The notes beneath the pieces are model-generated. The model worked only from the letters and a program-made list of their open reading frames with translations. It was not told the origin of the DNA and searched no databases. From Candidatus Woesearchaeota archaeon (GTDB taxonomy: Archaea; Nanobdellota; Nanobdellia; Woesearchaeales; GW2011-AR9), in the NCBI GenBank assembly GCA_018303265.1, contig JAGVYN010000013.1, forward strand, positions 1 through 35,776: DNA of 35,776 bases, read 5' to 3'. A program made the position numbers and the translations under genes. This document shows positions 23,970 through 31,427 of this stretch, one piece after another (positions within the stretch are counted from its first letter, which is position 1; every line of letters starts with the position of its first letter).

Positions 23970-26900
23970 CTAACTTACCCTTACCTTTCCCGTCAGCTGC
24001 GGCCACAGGAGATCGAGATTAGAAATGGCTTCCACGTGCTGGATTGCCTCTTGTTGTATGCAGCTAAGTTGCTGCTGGCCGGCAGCTTCTTCTAACAGTT
24101 CGAGATCTTCAGGAAGATTAACATGAGTTACATATTCACAGACGGGCGTTTCAAAATTTTCATATTCCGCGATGAGGGTTTGTTTTTGAGGGGAAAATAC
24201 CTCGCGCACGGCACGAATGAATTTTTCGTCTTTTTTCAACAAGTAGACATCACGGAAATTTTGTACTTCTGCTACAAAGATTGATTCTTGTGAAAGTTCA
24301 CTTTCGACACCAAATAAATTCTTGATTTTTTCCCATACTTTTTCTACCAAACCAGGTTCCAGCGAAAAGCCTTCTTTTCCGTAGATAACAGCATTTAATT
24401 TTTGAGAGTACCACAAGTCGCCTTTGACGGCCGTTCCTGTTACATCGCATTTTACAAACTCATTTTCTCCGGATGGAGGGCATAACACTTTAATCTTGCC
24501 TTGAGGAATGCCTAAAGCCAGGAAAAAAGAATCCGGGTCGGTAATGTCCCTGTTTAACGTCGTGGCAAAGGACGTCTTTCCTTTGTGCTGCAAGACACAG
24601 AAATTGTTGACGCAGGTGTTTTCTTTTTCTGGAACGAGCCTCGCCCCTTCTTTGTCGAGAAGGGCATCAAAACAGACCGTCGTTACTTCCTGGCCGCCTG
24701 GGCTTCCTAACGTTTCGGCTAATCCGACTTTTCCCGCAGCGGCAACTTGCTTGATCCCTTCAAGATAATTTTCTTTTCCTGCTGTTTCCAGCTCAGCCTC
24801 ACGAAGGGAGGTGCAATACAGAACAAAATCATCATCACCGGCAACATTCACAAGCTCTTCAGCGACAAATTTTGTCCGTGACGTCCAGTTCCCTGCCTGA
24901 CAATAATTATCAAAAACATACTCGCCGGAATTAATACAAGAAGGATATTCTCCTTGATAAAAATCAGCCGTCGCCGCGTCAACGCTGGCGCTTTCCGTGC
25001 TGAGGACGAAACATTGATCTTCGCTATTGCAGAAACCGCTTTTTTCACGATTCCAGTCCTGTTTCAAAGGCTGGTATTTCCAGATGCCTTGGACACAGCG
25101 ATAATTGCGGTCATCGGGGAGATGTTCCACCAGCGCGGAGGCGCTCATGTCTTCAACACAAGCGTAGCCGTTCCAACAGGAATTTTGAGAACAGCAAGCT
25201 GCCCCGGAACGGGCATCAAAACCTGTGAGAGAAGGCTGGGACTTGTAATGATAAGGGGATTTTCCTTGGTTATCAACATATTGAAGCAGGGGTTGGAAGA
25301 TAGTGCAGGAATTAGATGTCCCTTTAAATTCAACGACAAGATATGAAGCATCGGCTGTACTAAATTCTGGCGGCGAAGCAATATTCCTGTTGCCATCTTT
25401 GTCAACAAGTGTTATTTGAATGTCAGAGCAGCTTCCGTTGTGGGAAAAGGATACATTCGTATTTTTTCCGATGGCAATTCGTTCAGACCGCAGTATCTCG
25501 CCATTATTAAGAGTTACTTTATTTTGAACAATTTTTTCTTTCTCATTCTGGACGGCAATTCCATCCGCTGCAAGAATATCCCAATGGGGAAGGATCTTCC
25601 CATCCAATCTAAATTCAGCATTGGGGAGAAAGTTTTGCCCGGGAAAGGCAAACGTGGAATAATTGCGCTCGCCGGCAGCAACGGATTGGTCTTTCAATGG
25701 GAATGGCAAGTTGGAAAAAAATGTGGTGAGATCGGACGTATCAATTTCTCCAACAGCATAACCAACTTTGGTTATCTCTTCAGCACTCCACGAATTGATG
25801 GTTGTAAAACGTTCTTTGTTTATTTCATGATCAACACTGTAGGAACAAAATGCTCCCCCCTTCACAGAACAATACGGAAGGTTGTTTTCTGGGTTTATTT
25901 TATTAATCCCTTCCAGAAAACTTGCGGCTTGGCAGCCATAAAAACCTTGATCGACATTCCCCTCAGCATCTTCTTCATTGACAAAAATGACTTGCTGGGC
26001 AGCTTTTTTCACTTTCACGTTCGCATCTTTATCGTACGTATTTGATGAGCCTACAGGGATCTCTCCTTCATTCGTAACAAAATAGAGTTCATACAAATCA
26101 GGGTTGGGATTGGTTACAGTGTAGAACGGTTCTCCAGGAAGTGGATACACACATTCTACATTCCCGCTGCAGGAATATTCCGGTTCCCAGGTTTTGCCTT
26201 GACTATTTACACTAAACTTAACATTCATTGTCGTCTCGCCAGGCGCGATTGGCTGTGAGTTCCAGCAGCCGTAATTATCCCTGGAATCATCTGCATAATA
26301 TTCTTTATCATCATTGCCGCAGCAGCGGCGGGCGGGAGCAACTACTTCTTCATCTCCCAGCCAGGCTATTCCTTGATATGCTGGATCGTCCTTAAAAAAA
26401 GGATCGTATAGAGCATTGCATAATTTTTCGCCGCTGATTTTATCTCCTTTCTGCCAATAATCCAAATCCGTCAGCCAAGAGCTTTTGCCCTCATCACTGC
26501 TATATTCGCCGGAACATATTTGCGGCTTTTCTCCCGAAGTAAGATAAGCATTCCTCACTTCAATCTCATTCTTTTCAGGAGAAGCGTCAATCCTCATGAA
26601 TTTAACATTGACCATCTCTGAAATTGGCACTTTAACATGAATCCAGCGATTCTCTTCGAGGACAGGATTGTTAGCAGCATAGCCTAGAACGCTGTCGTCA
26701 AAATAAACAACATTTTTGCCGTCATCCTGTTTTGGACCAAAGATGCTTAGCCGCACATTGGTGGGAACATCTTCTTCGAGATGAGTAAAACGAACATAAA
26801 ATTCAAGATAGGTCTCACCAATGAAGTCTGTTGGAGAATCTTCATAATAATCGGAATATACTTTGTCTAAATCAATCAGAACTTTGTTTGCGGGCATTGC

Positions 26901-28469
26901 ACTTATAATGGGAAGAGAGAACAAACCATCCCCTGGTTTTCGTTCTTTTATCCCATTGAATGAAAGCTGGATTGGTTCATTAGGATCGCGGCAATCTGCC
27001 CAGCTCCAACGGTTTCCTTCTTTGTAGCAATAAAATCTGTTAGCATTCGTGATATCATCTGGAAAAATTAAACCCGTGGAAATTTCTTTCGTTCCTTCTT
27101 CATTCTTACATTCCACCCACTGCTGGCCGTTGGCAACAATGTCATATGCTTCTTGCTCTGGTTTTTTTATGGTGAAGATATGGAACTTGGCATCTCCGTC
27201 ACTTTTTACCCAGCACCATTCACCAGCGCAGCGGTCGGGAGAACCGTCAGGCTTTTCACTGGGCCAATCTGGAATGTCTCCAACTCGACCAACCAACTCC
27301 GGCTTTTCATTATTCAAACAAATAAAATTACCTGGAAGATTGCCTGCTGTGCCGGAAGCGATGTTTCCGAAGTCAGTCAGTGGATCAGTTTCATTATCAT
27401 CACCGCAGCAATTGTTGTTGCCTGTGTTGGAGTTTATCCACGAAAATGATTTATCAAATAAATTTTGATCAGCATTAACACAGGTTTCCTCATTTTCATC
27501 CGGATCATCAATGCTGATGCCATCGCAATTGTTATCAATCCCATCACCGGCGAATTCTTTCACTCTGGGGTTGATGCAAATAGCACATTGCGAATGTTCA
27601 GGATAGTCGCAATCTTCAGGCCCTTCTACATCTTTACAAAAAGAAGGATCAACGGAGGGATCATCTTTGCAATCAACAGCTTCCAGAAAGAAATCACGAT
27701 CACGATCAACACCCGCTGGTTTCCAGAGAGGGATGTCAAATTCATCAAGAGTGCAGTTGTACATCTGGCCATTGGCCCAGGTGATGGTGTTTAATGAGCC
27801 GCTTTTTCCATCCTCGCCATCCACACCTGCTTCACATTTATGCCAGAATTTGTCATAGGCGCAGATGTGAGGGTAATCTGTCTTAAACAAAGAGTAAGTG
27901 AAAGATAAAAATGCGTCACCTCCAGCTTCATCACATTGGAAAAGAATGTTAGAAATCTCGCTAGTATGATCTAAGAGTTTTCGTTCAGAATTAAAAATAA
28001 CCCCCTCTTTTACTATGCCAGCTGCACCATCACTAGTATCGCTGGTATCCCGCTCTTCAATCAAAACCCAACATCCACTTCCTTCAGTTATCTGGTCCTG
28101 GGGCGGTTTAACTAATTTCGAACCAAAATTACATTCTTTTATATTTGATTTCCCTTCATTTAATGTAATAAGTCCTCGATGCCCTTTGCCTTCGTCTATA
28201 ACATCCATAGAAGTATAATCATAAAGTCCGGATGTGGCTAAATCAGTGTCTTTAAAACAATCCAACACATCAGAACCATAATCACATCCGCCATGCGCAG
28301 CAGGAGCTTCCACACTTTTTCCTAAAGCGGCGAATTTGTCTGTATTAGCAACCAAGCCTTGTGAAATACTTGGTTCTGGTTCTCCGCCTTCTTCTTGAGA
28401 AAAAGAAATTAATGCGAAGAGTGAAAAACAGACTACAATGAGTAAAAACATCCCTCTTTTTGTGTTCAT
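23970..28469 (-). CDS. Giant secreted/surface protein with MopE-type motif and carbohydrate-binding-like modules
   Basis: A 1499-residue protein. MNTKRGMFLLIVVCFSLFAL is a signal helix, also with the K-R-G motif, ending near SFSQ/EEGG. Residues about 260-316 form a MopE-type metal-binding motif: DRDRDFFLEAVDCKDD, then GDGIDNNCDG. Two regions look like jelly-roll carbohydrate-binding modules: about 526-650 (YLEFYVRFTHL, then RWIHVKVPIS and VRNAYL) and about 943-1066 (NFLPNAEFRLDGKILPHWD). Cys-rich linkers join them. No C-terminal membrane helix is seen, so attachment is by the N-terminal helix or to other proteins. A TATA box lies about 34 bases upstream. As the first gene of the locus it may set the sequence of expression. 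Confidence 0.85.
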   Translation of the reverse strand: MNTKRGMFLLIVVCFSLFALISFSQEEGGEPEPSISQGLVANTDKFAALGKSVEAPAAHGGCDYGSDVLDCFKDTDLATSGLYDYTSMDVIDEGKGHRGLITLNEGKSNIKECNFGSKLVKPPQDQITEGSGCWVLIEERDTSDTSDGAAGIVKEGVIFNSERKLLDHTSEISNILFQCDEAGGDAFLSFTYSLFKTDYPHICAYDKFWHKCEAGVDGEDGKSGSLNTITWANGQMYNCTLDEFDIPLWKPAGVDRDRDFFLEAVDCKDDPSVDPSFCKDVEGPEDCDYPEHSQCAICINPRVKEFAGDGIDNNCDGISIDDPDENEETCVNADQNLFDKSFSWINSNTGNNNCCGDDNETDPLTDFGNIASGTAGNLPGNFICLNNEKPELVGRVGDIPDWPSEKPDGSPDRCAGEWCWVKSDGDAKFHIFTIKKPEQEAYDIVANGQQWVECKNEEGTKEISTGLIFPDDITNANRFYCYKEGNRWSWADCRDPNEPIQLSFNGIKERKPGDGLFSLPIISAMPANKVLIDLDKVYSDYYEDSPTDFIGETYLEFYVRFTHLEEDVPTNVRLSIFGPKQDDGKNVVYFDDSVLGYAANNPVLEENRWIHVKVPISEMVNVKFMRIDASPEKNEIEVRNAYLTSGEKPQICSGEYSSDEGKSSWLTDLDYWQKGDKISGEKLCNALYDPFFKDDPAYQGIAWLGDEEVVAPARRCCGNDDKEYYADDSRDNYGCWNSQPIAPGETTMNVKFSVNSQGKTWEPEYSCSGNVECVYPLPGEPFYTVTNPNPDLYELYFVTNEGEIPVGSSNTYDKDANVKVKKAAQQVIFVNEEDAEGNVDQGFYGCQAASFLEGINKINPENNLPYCSVKGGAFCSYSVDHEINKERFTTINSWSAEEITKVGYAVGEIDTSDLTTFFSNLPFPLKDQSVAAGERNYSTFAFPGQNFLPNAEFRLDGKILPHWDILAADGIAVQNEKEKIVQNKVTLNNGEILRSERIAIGKNTNVSFSHNGSCSDIQITLVDKDGNRNIASPPEFSTADASYLVVEFKGTSNSCTIFQPLLQYVDNQGKSPYHYKSQPSLTGFDARSGAACCSQNSCWNGYACVEDMSASALVEHLPDDRNYRCVQGIWKYQPLKQDWNREKSGFCNSEDQCFVLSTESASVDAATADFYQGEYPSCINSGEYVFDNYCQAGNWTSRTKFVAEELVNVAGDDDFVLYCTSLREAELETAGKENYLEGIKQVAAAGKVGLAETLGSPGGQEVTTVCFDALLDKEGARLVPEKENTCVNNFCVLQHKGKTSFATTLNRDITDPDSFFLALGIPQGKIKVLCPPSGENEFVKCDVTGTAVKGDLWYSQKLNAVIYGKEGFSLEPGLVEKVWEKIKNLFGVESELSQESIFVAEVQNFRDVYLLKKDEKFIRAVREVFSPQKQTLIAEYENFETPVCEYVTHVNLPEDLELLEEAAGQQQLSCIQQEAIQHVEAISNLDLLWPQLTGKVRVS

Positions 28470-28496
28470 GGTATTATAGAATAAAACAATCCTTTT

Positions 28497-28510
28497 TTAT
28501 TTATAAATAT
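28497..28510 (-). promoter_or_regulatory. TATA box at the head of the surface locus
   Basis: ATATTTATAAATA on the minus strand, centred about 34 bases before ATG 28469. Transcription would start near 28477. This is the best candidate for the main promoter of the 20-gene run. Confidence 0.55.
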
Positions 28511-28538
28511 TCCGAACACTAAAGAGAAAAAAGTAGTT

Positions 28539-29621
28539 TTACTCCCACTGCAAGAGAAGGGGATAGACTTTATTGGTGCAATGAACCTTGTCAGTGGAGA
28601 AAGTTTTCACACACAGACCTTCTTCAGTGGATAGAAACGCAATCTTTGAATCATCCGGAGAAGGAGCAAAAGGAATGGATACTCCTTGCGCGATGAGAGA
28701 ATAATAGCCGTTGAGAGAAATGCTGTTCAATGTTTTATTTGAACCATCAAAATAGAGAGCATTTCCTTTTGGGGACCAGTGGACGAAATTTATGGGCTTC
28801 GCAACTTGATTTTCAGTGACAGCACTTGTTTCTTTAGTGTCCATATCATAGACTACGGCTTCTCTTTTCCCACCGCAGTCTTGAATGAAGGCGACAAGAT
28901 CCTCGTGCACCGCAGGCTGATATTCATCACAACCAGGATCAAAACTCGTTGGAAGAAGGCGCTGTAATTGTGAACCGTCTTGCTGTATTGAAAGAATCTT
29001 GAAATTACCATTATCTTCAGAAGTGCAATAGGATTGGCCACCGCAGGTTCCTGAAAAAAGAATCGTGGAAGAACCGTGCCATGTAGGAATGAATTGAATA
29101 CCATAAGGCTCCTCGGAGGCTCCCTTTGGCAAAAGTAATTGAGGCGTGGAACCATAAACATAGAGTTTGTCATTAAATGTTACAACAGCAATTTTTCCAC
29201 TGCCAGCAACGGAGAACCACCCTATTTGGGAGATATCTTTTTGATTAAGAATTATTTCATCAAGCCCCGAATTAAGAGAAAACTTGTTAATAGTATTAGT
29301 GTTATCGCCAAAGTCATGTTTAAGGTAATGCCAGTTTCCACAACCCAAATCATCTACTACACCATTACACGTATTATCCACACCATCGCATAAGTCAAAC
29401 TCTTCCGGCTGGCATGTTGGCTCAGGGGTTGAGGGTTGGGAAGAGGATGATTCCTTTTGTGGAGGATTTTGACATTCTCCTTTAACGCAAATACGGTCTC
29501 CTTTACAATCATAATCTGCGGTGCAGTAAGGGGAAGATGTGCTTCCAGAATCACACGAAGGAAAACTTACGGCAAGAGCTGCACCCAATGCTAATTTCCT
29601 AACCAGATCAGTAAGTGTCAT
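28539..29621 (-). CDS. Lipoprotein with MopE-type motif and WD40/TolB-like beta-propeller
   Basis: A 360-residue protein. The signal peptide ends at a lipobox-like VSFPSC, with Cys 23 as the probable lipid site. A Cys-rich segment (YCTADYDCKGDRICVKGEC) and a Pro/Ser-rich linker follow. Next is LCDGVDNTCNGVVDDLGCG (78-94), a MopE-type metal-binding motif. Residues 95-360 look like a beta-propeller of TolB/WD40 type: repeated strands such as VHWSPKGNALYFDGS and PFAPSPDDSKIAFLST. The domain order, with a lipobox, is reminiscent of bacterial (for example myxobacterial) lipoproteins. It lies 69 bases upstream of the 1499-residue gene, on the same strand, and shares its MopE motif. A TATA-like box is at 29648-29660. 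Confidence 0.8.
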   Translation of the reverse strand: MTLTDLVRKLALGAALAVSFPSCDSGSTSSPYCTADYDCKGDRICVKGECQNPPQKESSSSQPSTPEPTCQPEEFDLCDGVDNTCNGVVDDLGCGNWHYLKHDFGDNTNTINKFSLNSGLDEIILNQKDISQIGWFSVAGSGKIAVVTFNDKLYVYGSTPQLLLPKGASEEPYGIQFIPTWHGSSTILFSGTCGGQSYCTSEDNGNFKILSIQQDGSQLQRLLPTSFDPGCDEYQPAVHEDLVAFIQDCGGKREAVVYDMDTKETSAVTENQVAKPINFVHWSPKGNALYFDGSNKTLNSISLNGYYSLIAQGVSIPFAPSPDDSKIAFLSTEEGLCVKTFSTDKVHCTNKVYPLLLQWE

Positions 29622-29647
29622 TTTTACTACTAAAAAGGGAAATGATT

Positions 29648-29660
29648 ATATTTAAATGTT
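29648..29660 (-). promoter_or_regulatory. TATA box for the MopE-motif lipoprotein gene
   Basis: ATTTAAATATAAT on the minus strand, about 32 bases before ATG 29621. It overlaps the last codons of the upstream rnp3 gene. Confidence 0.4.
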
Positions 29661-29988
29661 ATGATTGTTTTTGAATTTCTAAACACCCTTTACCAGCACC
29701 ACCTAACACATTCCAGAAAGATAACAAATCTCGGGCCGATCTCATTTCCATTTGTTCCATGGAAAAATTGCTGAAAAACACTTTCACCTTATACTTCTTA
29801 CACAGTTTGATGTTAAACATCATGCGGGCAAGTAGTTTTGATCTCTGCGGAGAGTTTAAGATGTCAGAGAACGAAAAAGCAATGATTTTGTCTTTCTCTG
29901 CTGCAATTTTGCAAAGAATTTGATCCAATCCTCCCCGAACAAAATGAGTGCTCTCCTTAGGATGAATATGTTCTATGCCCAAAACCAT
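29659..29988 (-). CDS. C-terminal fragment of RNase P protein p30 (109 aa)
   Basis: A 109-residue ORF that holds most of the recognisable p30 signature: GGLDQILCK (the usual SGLNQVLCK), IAFSFSDILNS, LLARMMFNIKLCKKYKVK and a RSARDLLSFWNVLGG end. It lacks the first barrel strands, which lie in the ORF ending at 30001. No Shine-Dalgarno is present before ATG 29988. Translation would need reinitiation after the TAA 12 bases upstream, or readthrough. Confidence 0.75.
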   Translation of the reverse strand: MVLGIEHIHPKESTHFVRGGLDQILCKIAAEKDKIIAFSFSDILNSPQRSKLLARMMFNIKLCKKYKVKVFFSNFSMEQMEMRSARDLLSFWNVLGGAGKGCLEIQKQS

Positions 29989-30000
29989 GCTTATTGGTGT

Positions 30001-30174
30001 TTATGTAAGAAGTTTTTTGGAAACAGCACGATTTGTTTTTAATAAAAGTTCTTTTTTGGTCTTGGCTTCAATGATGACCGCATCCGTTTCCAGAAACAAT
30101 GTTCTGGAAAATCCCAGCTTTGCACTCAGTTCCTCGAATTCTTGATTTTTTGGAAGTAATATAAGATTGTCCAT
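30001..30174 (-). CDS. N-terminal fragment of RNase P protein p30 (57 aa)
   Basis: A 57-residue ORF, too short for usual length cut-offs. It begins MDNLILLPKNQEFEEL and contains a strand (RTLFLETDAVIIEA) and a helix (KKELLLKTNRAVSKKL). In place and style it is the first part of p30, followed in the same frame by the C-terminal ORF at 29659-29988. Whether the two fragments are made as separate chains is unknown. Confidence 0.65.
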   Translation of the reverse strand: MDNLILLPKNQEFEELSAKLGFSRTLFLETDAVIIEAKTKKELLLKTNRAVSKKLLT

Positions 30175-30196
30175 CTTTTCTTAAATGGAATACTGC

Positions 30197-30206
30197 TTTA
30201 TATATT
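30197..30206 (-). promoter_or_regulatory. TATA box for rnp3
   Basis: AATATATAAA on the minus strand, centred about 27 bases before ATG 30174; leaderless mRNA predicted. It stands back to back with the thiolation operon promoter at 30215-30226. Confidence 0.5.
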
Positions 30207-30214
30207 TTCAGGAA

Positions 30215-30226
30215 ATATTTATAAAA
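30215..30226 (+). promoter_or_regulatory. TATA box for the sulfur-carrier/ttuA/E1 operon
   Basis: ATATTTATAAAA lies about 70 bases before the first ATG. Transcription would start near 30248, leaving a leader of about 40 bases that carries GGGGAGG just before the start. Confidence 0.5.
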
Positions 30227-30287
30227 AAGGAATCAAAAATTACATTACGCTAAACCGGGCCTTACTTAGAGACTTGGGGAGGAAATG

Positions 30288-30491
30288 ATGGAACTGAGAA
30301 TTATTAACGAACGAGATCAGACTACACAAGATATTGCCTTTGCAGGAAAAACAGTTTTTGAACTTCTTACTTCGCTGAATATTAATCCGGAAACAGTGCT
30401 TGTAGTACGAAACAAAGAAGTAATAACAGAAGACGAAGCAGTAAGAGACCAAGACGTTCTGGAAATTCTGAGCGTTATTTCTGGAGGATAG
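30288..30491 (+). CDS. Ubiquitin-like sulfur carrier protein (MoaD/ThiS/TtuB/SAMP family)
   Basis: A 67-residue beta-grasp protein ending VISGG. The C-terminal Gly-Gly is the site adenylated by the E1-like enzyme and converted to a thiocarboxylate, or conjugated to lysines in archaeal SAMPylation. Features include VFELLTSLNINPETVLVVRNKEVITEDE, read as helix, strand and strand, typical of the fold. Start at ATG 30288 was preferred over 30285 because GGGGAGG ends 5 bases upstream. It is 3 bases from ttuA, which uses such a carrier as sulfur donor, and the third gene encodes its activating enzyme. Confidence 0.9.
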   Translation: MELRIINERDQTTQDIAFAGKTVFELLTSLNINPETVLVVRNKEVITEDEAVRDQDVLEILSVISGG

Positions 30492-30494
30492 GTT

Positions 30495-31427
30495 ATGCAA
30501 TGCGGCAAATGCGATCTTAAAGCAGTCATGGAGCTCCAGCACGGTGCTCTCTGTAAAAGCCATTTCATCTCTTATTTTGAAGATAAAGTATTCAGGACAA
30601 TCAACCGCTATCAGCTTATCCAGAGAAAGGACAGAATTTGTGTGGCAACATCAGGTGGTAAGGATTCGTTGACGGTTCTCTATCTTACCAAAAAATATTG
30701 TGAGAAATACCAAATCCCCACTAATAATTTATTTGCCCTTGTGATTGATGAAGGCATTGCTGAATATAGAGAAAAAACGGTGATTGATTTAGAACTGTTT
30801 TGTCGTAAACACAACATCCCTCTGAAAATAGCATATTTCAAGGAAGAATTGGGAAAGACTCTTGACGACGCATATCCTATCATCAATCAAGGAACAAGTA
30901 AAAAACCATGCAATGTCTGCGGCGTGTGGCGCCGGTATTTGTTAAACAAACACGCCAAAAAAATAGGGGCAACGAAAGTTGTGACCGGCCATAACCTCGA
31001 TGATGAAGCGCAGGCGATTATCATGAACCTCTTTAAAGCAAATGTGGACCTCGCCGGAAGATTGGGCCCTCTCTCTGGAGGAAGTGAGCATGATCTGTTT
31101 GTGCAGCGTGTAAAGCCCCTTTATCTATGCGGCGAGAAAGAAGTGAGGTTATACACAGTATTAAAAGGCTTCCAGGTTCAATTTGCGGAATGCCCGTATT
31201 CCAAAGAAGGGTACAGGCATCACATCCAGGAAATGCTTAATGAATTTGAGCACAAATATAAAGGAACAAAGCAGGGGATCATAAAATCATTTCTCGCAAT
31301 GCTGCCCCGCCTGCAGGAAAAAGAGGAGAAGCAACAGATAACACCCTGCAGAAAGTGCCATGAGGCGGCAAATAATGACATCTGCAATGCCTGCCAGATG
31401 AAGGAGGTTCTGGAAATTGCCCGATGA
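30495..31427 (+). CDS. ttuA: tRNA 2-thiolation enzyme, TtuA/Ncs6 (CTU1) family
   Basis: A 310-residue PP-loop ATPase that adenylates a uridine in tRNA (U54 for TtuA, U34 for Ncs6) and replaces its oxygen with sulfur from the carrier protein. Motifs: N-terminal zinc finger C3, C6, C20, H23; PP-loop SGGKDS at 53-58; GHNLDDEAQ at 165-173; C139 and C142 in KPCNVCG with C233 in AECPY, the expected Fe-S ligands; C-terminal zinc finger C285, C288, C297, C300. All key residues are present. Target position in tRNA cannot be settled by eye. The stop overlaps the E1 gene by 11 bases. Confidence 0.95.
   Translation: MQCGKCDLKAVMELQHGALCKSHFISYFEDKVFRTINRYQLIQRKDRICVATSGGKDSLTVLYLTKKYCEKYQIPTNNLFALVIDEGIAEYREKTVIDLELFCRKHNIPLKIAYFKEELGKTLDDAYPIINQGTSKKPCNVCGVWRRYLLNKHAKKIGATKVVTGHNLDDEAQAIIMNLFKANVDLAGRLGPLSGGSEHDLFVQRVKPLYLCGEKEVRLYTVLKGFQVQFAECPYSKEGYRHHIQEMLNEFEHKYKGTKQGIIKSFLAMLPRLQEKEEKQQITPCRKCHEAANNDICNACQMKEVLEIAR

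Larger units (their letters stand above)
29659..30174 (-). pseudogene. rnp3: RNase P protein p30 (Rnp3/Rpp30), split by one in-frame TAA
   Basis: One reading frame runs from ATG 30174 to 29659, interrupted only by TAA at 30001-30003. The upstream ORF (57 residues, MDNLILLPKNQEFEEL..VSKKLLT) is the N-terminal strand-helix part of the p30 TIM barrel. After the stop and four codons, ATG 29988 opens a 109-residue ORF with the conserved C-terminal part: GGLDQILCKIAAEKD, FSFSDILNSPQRSKLL, and NIKLCKKYKVKVFF. p30 is a protein subunit of archaeal RNase P, which matures tRNA 5' ends. A TATA box about 27 bases upstream predicts a leaderless mRNA. The second ORF has no Shine-Dalgarno. It may be a split gene, a readthrough site or a decayed copy; the stop is TAA, so pyrrolysine and selenocysteine do not explain it. 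Confidence 0.8.

Noticed and set aside
25416-26045. 209-codon plus-strand ORF opposite the 1499-residue gene
   Set aside because: It lies wholly inside a continuous minus-strand frame with consistent domains; no Shine-Dalgarno or promoter.
30001-30003. Recoding of the TAA in rnp3 as an amino acid by an altered genetic code
   Set aside because: TAA ends many intact genes here (for example the antitoxin at 2158 and the DUF433 gene at 32641), so a code change is not supported.
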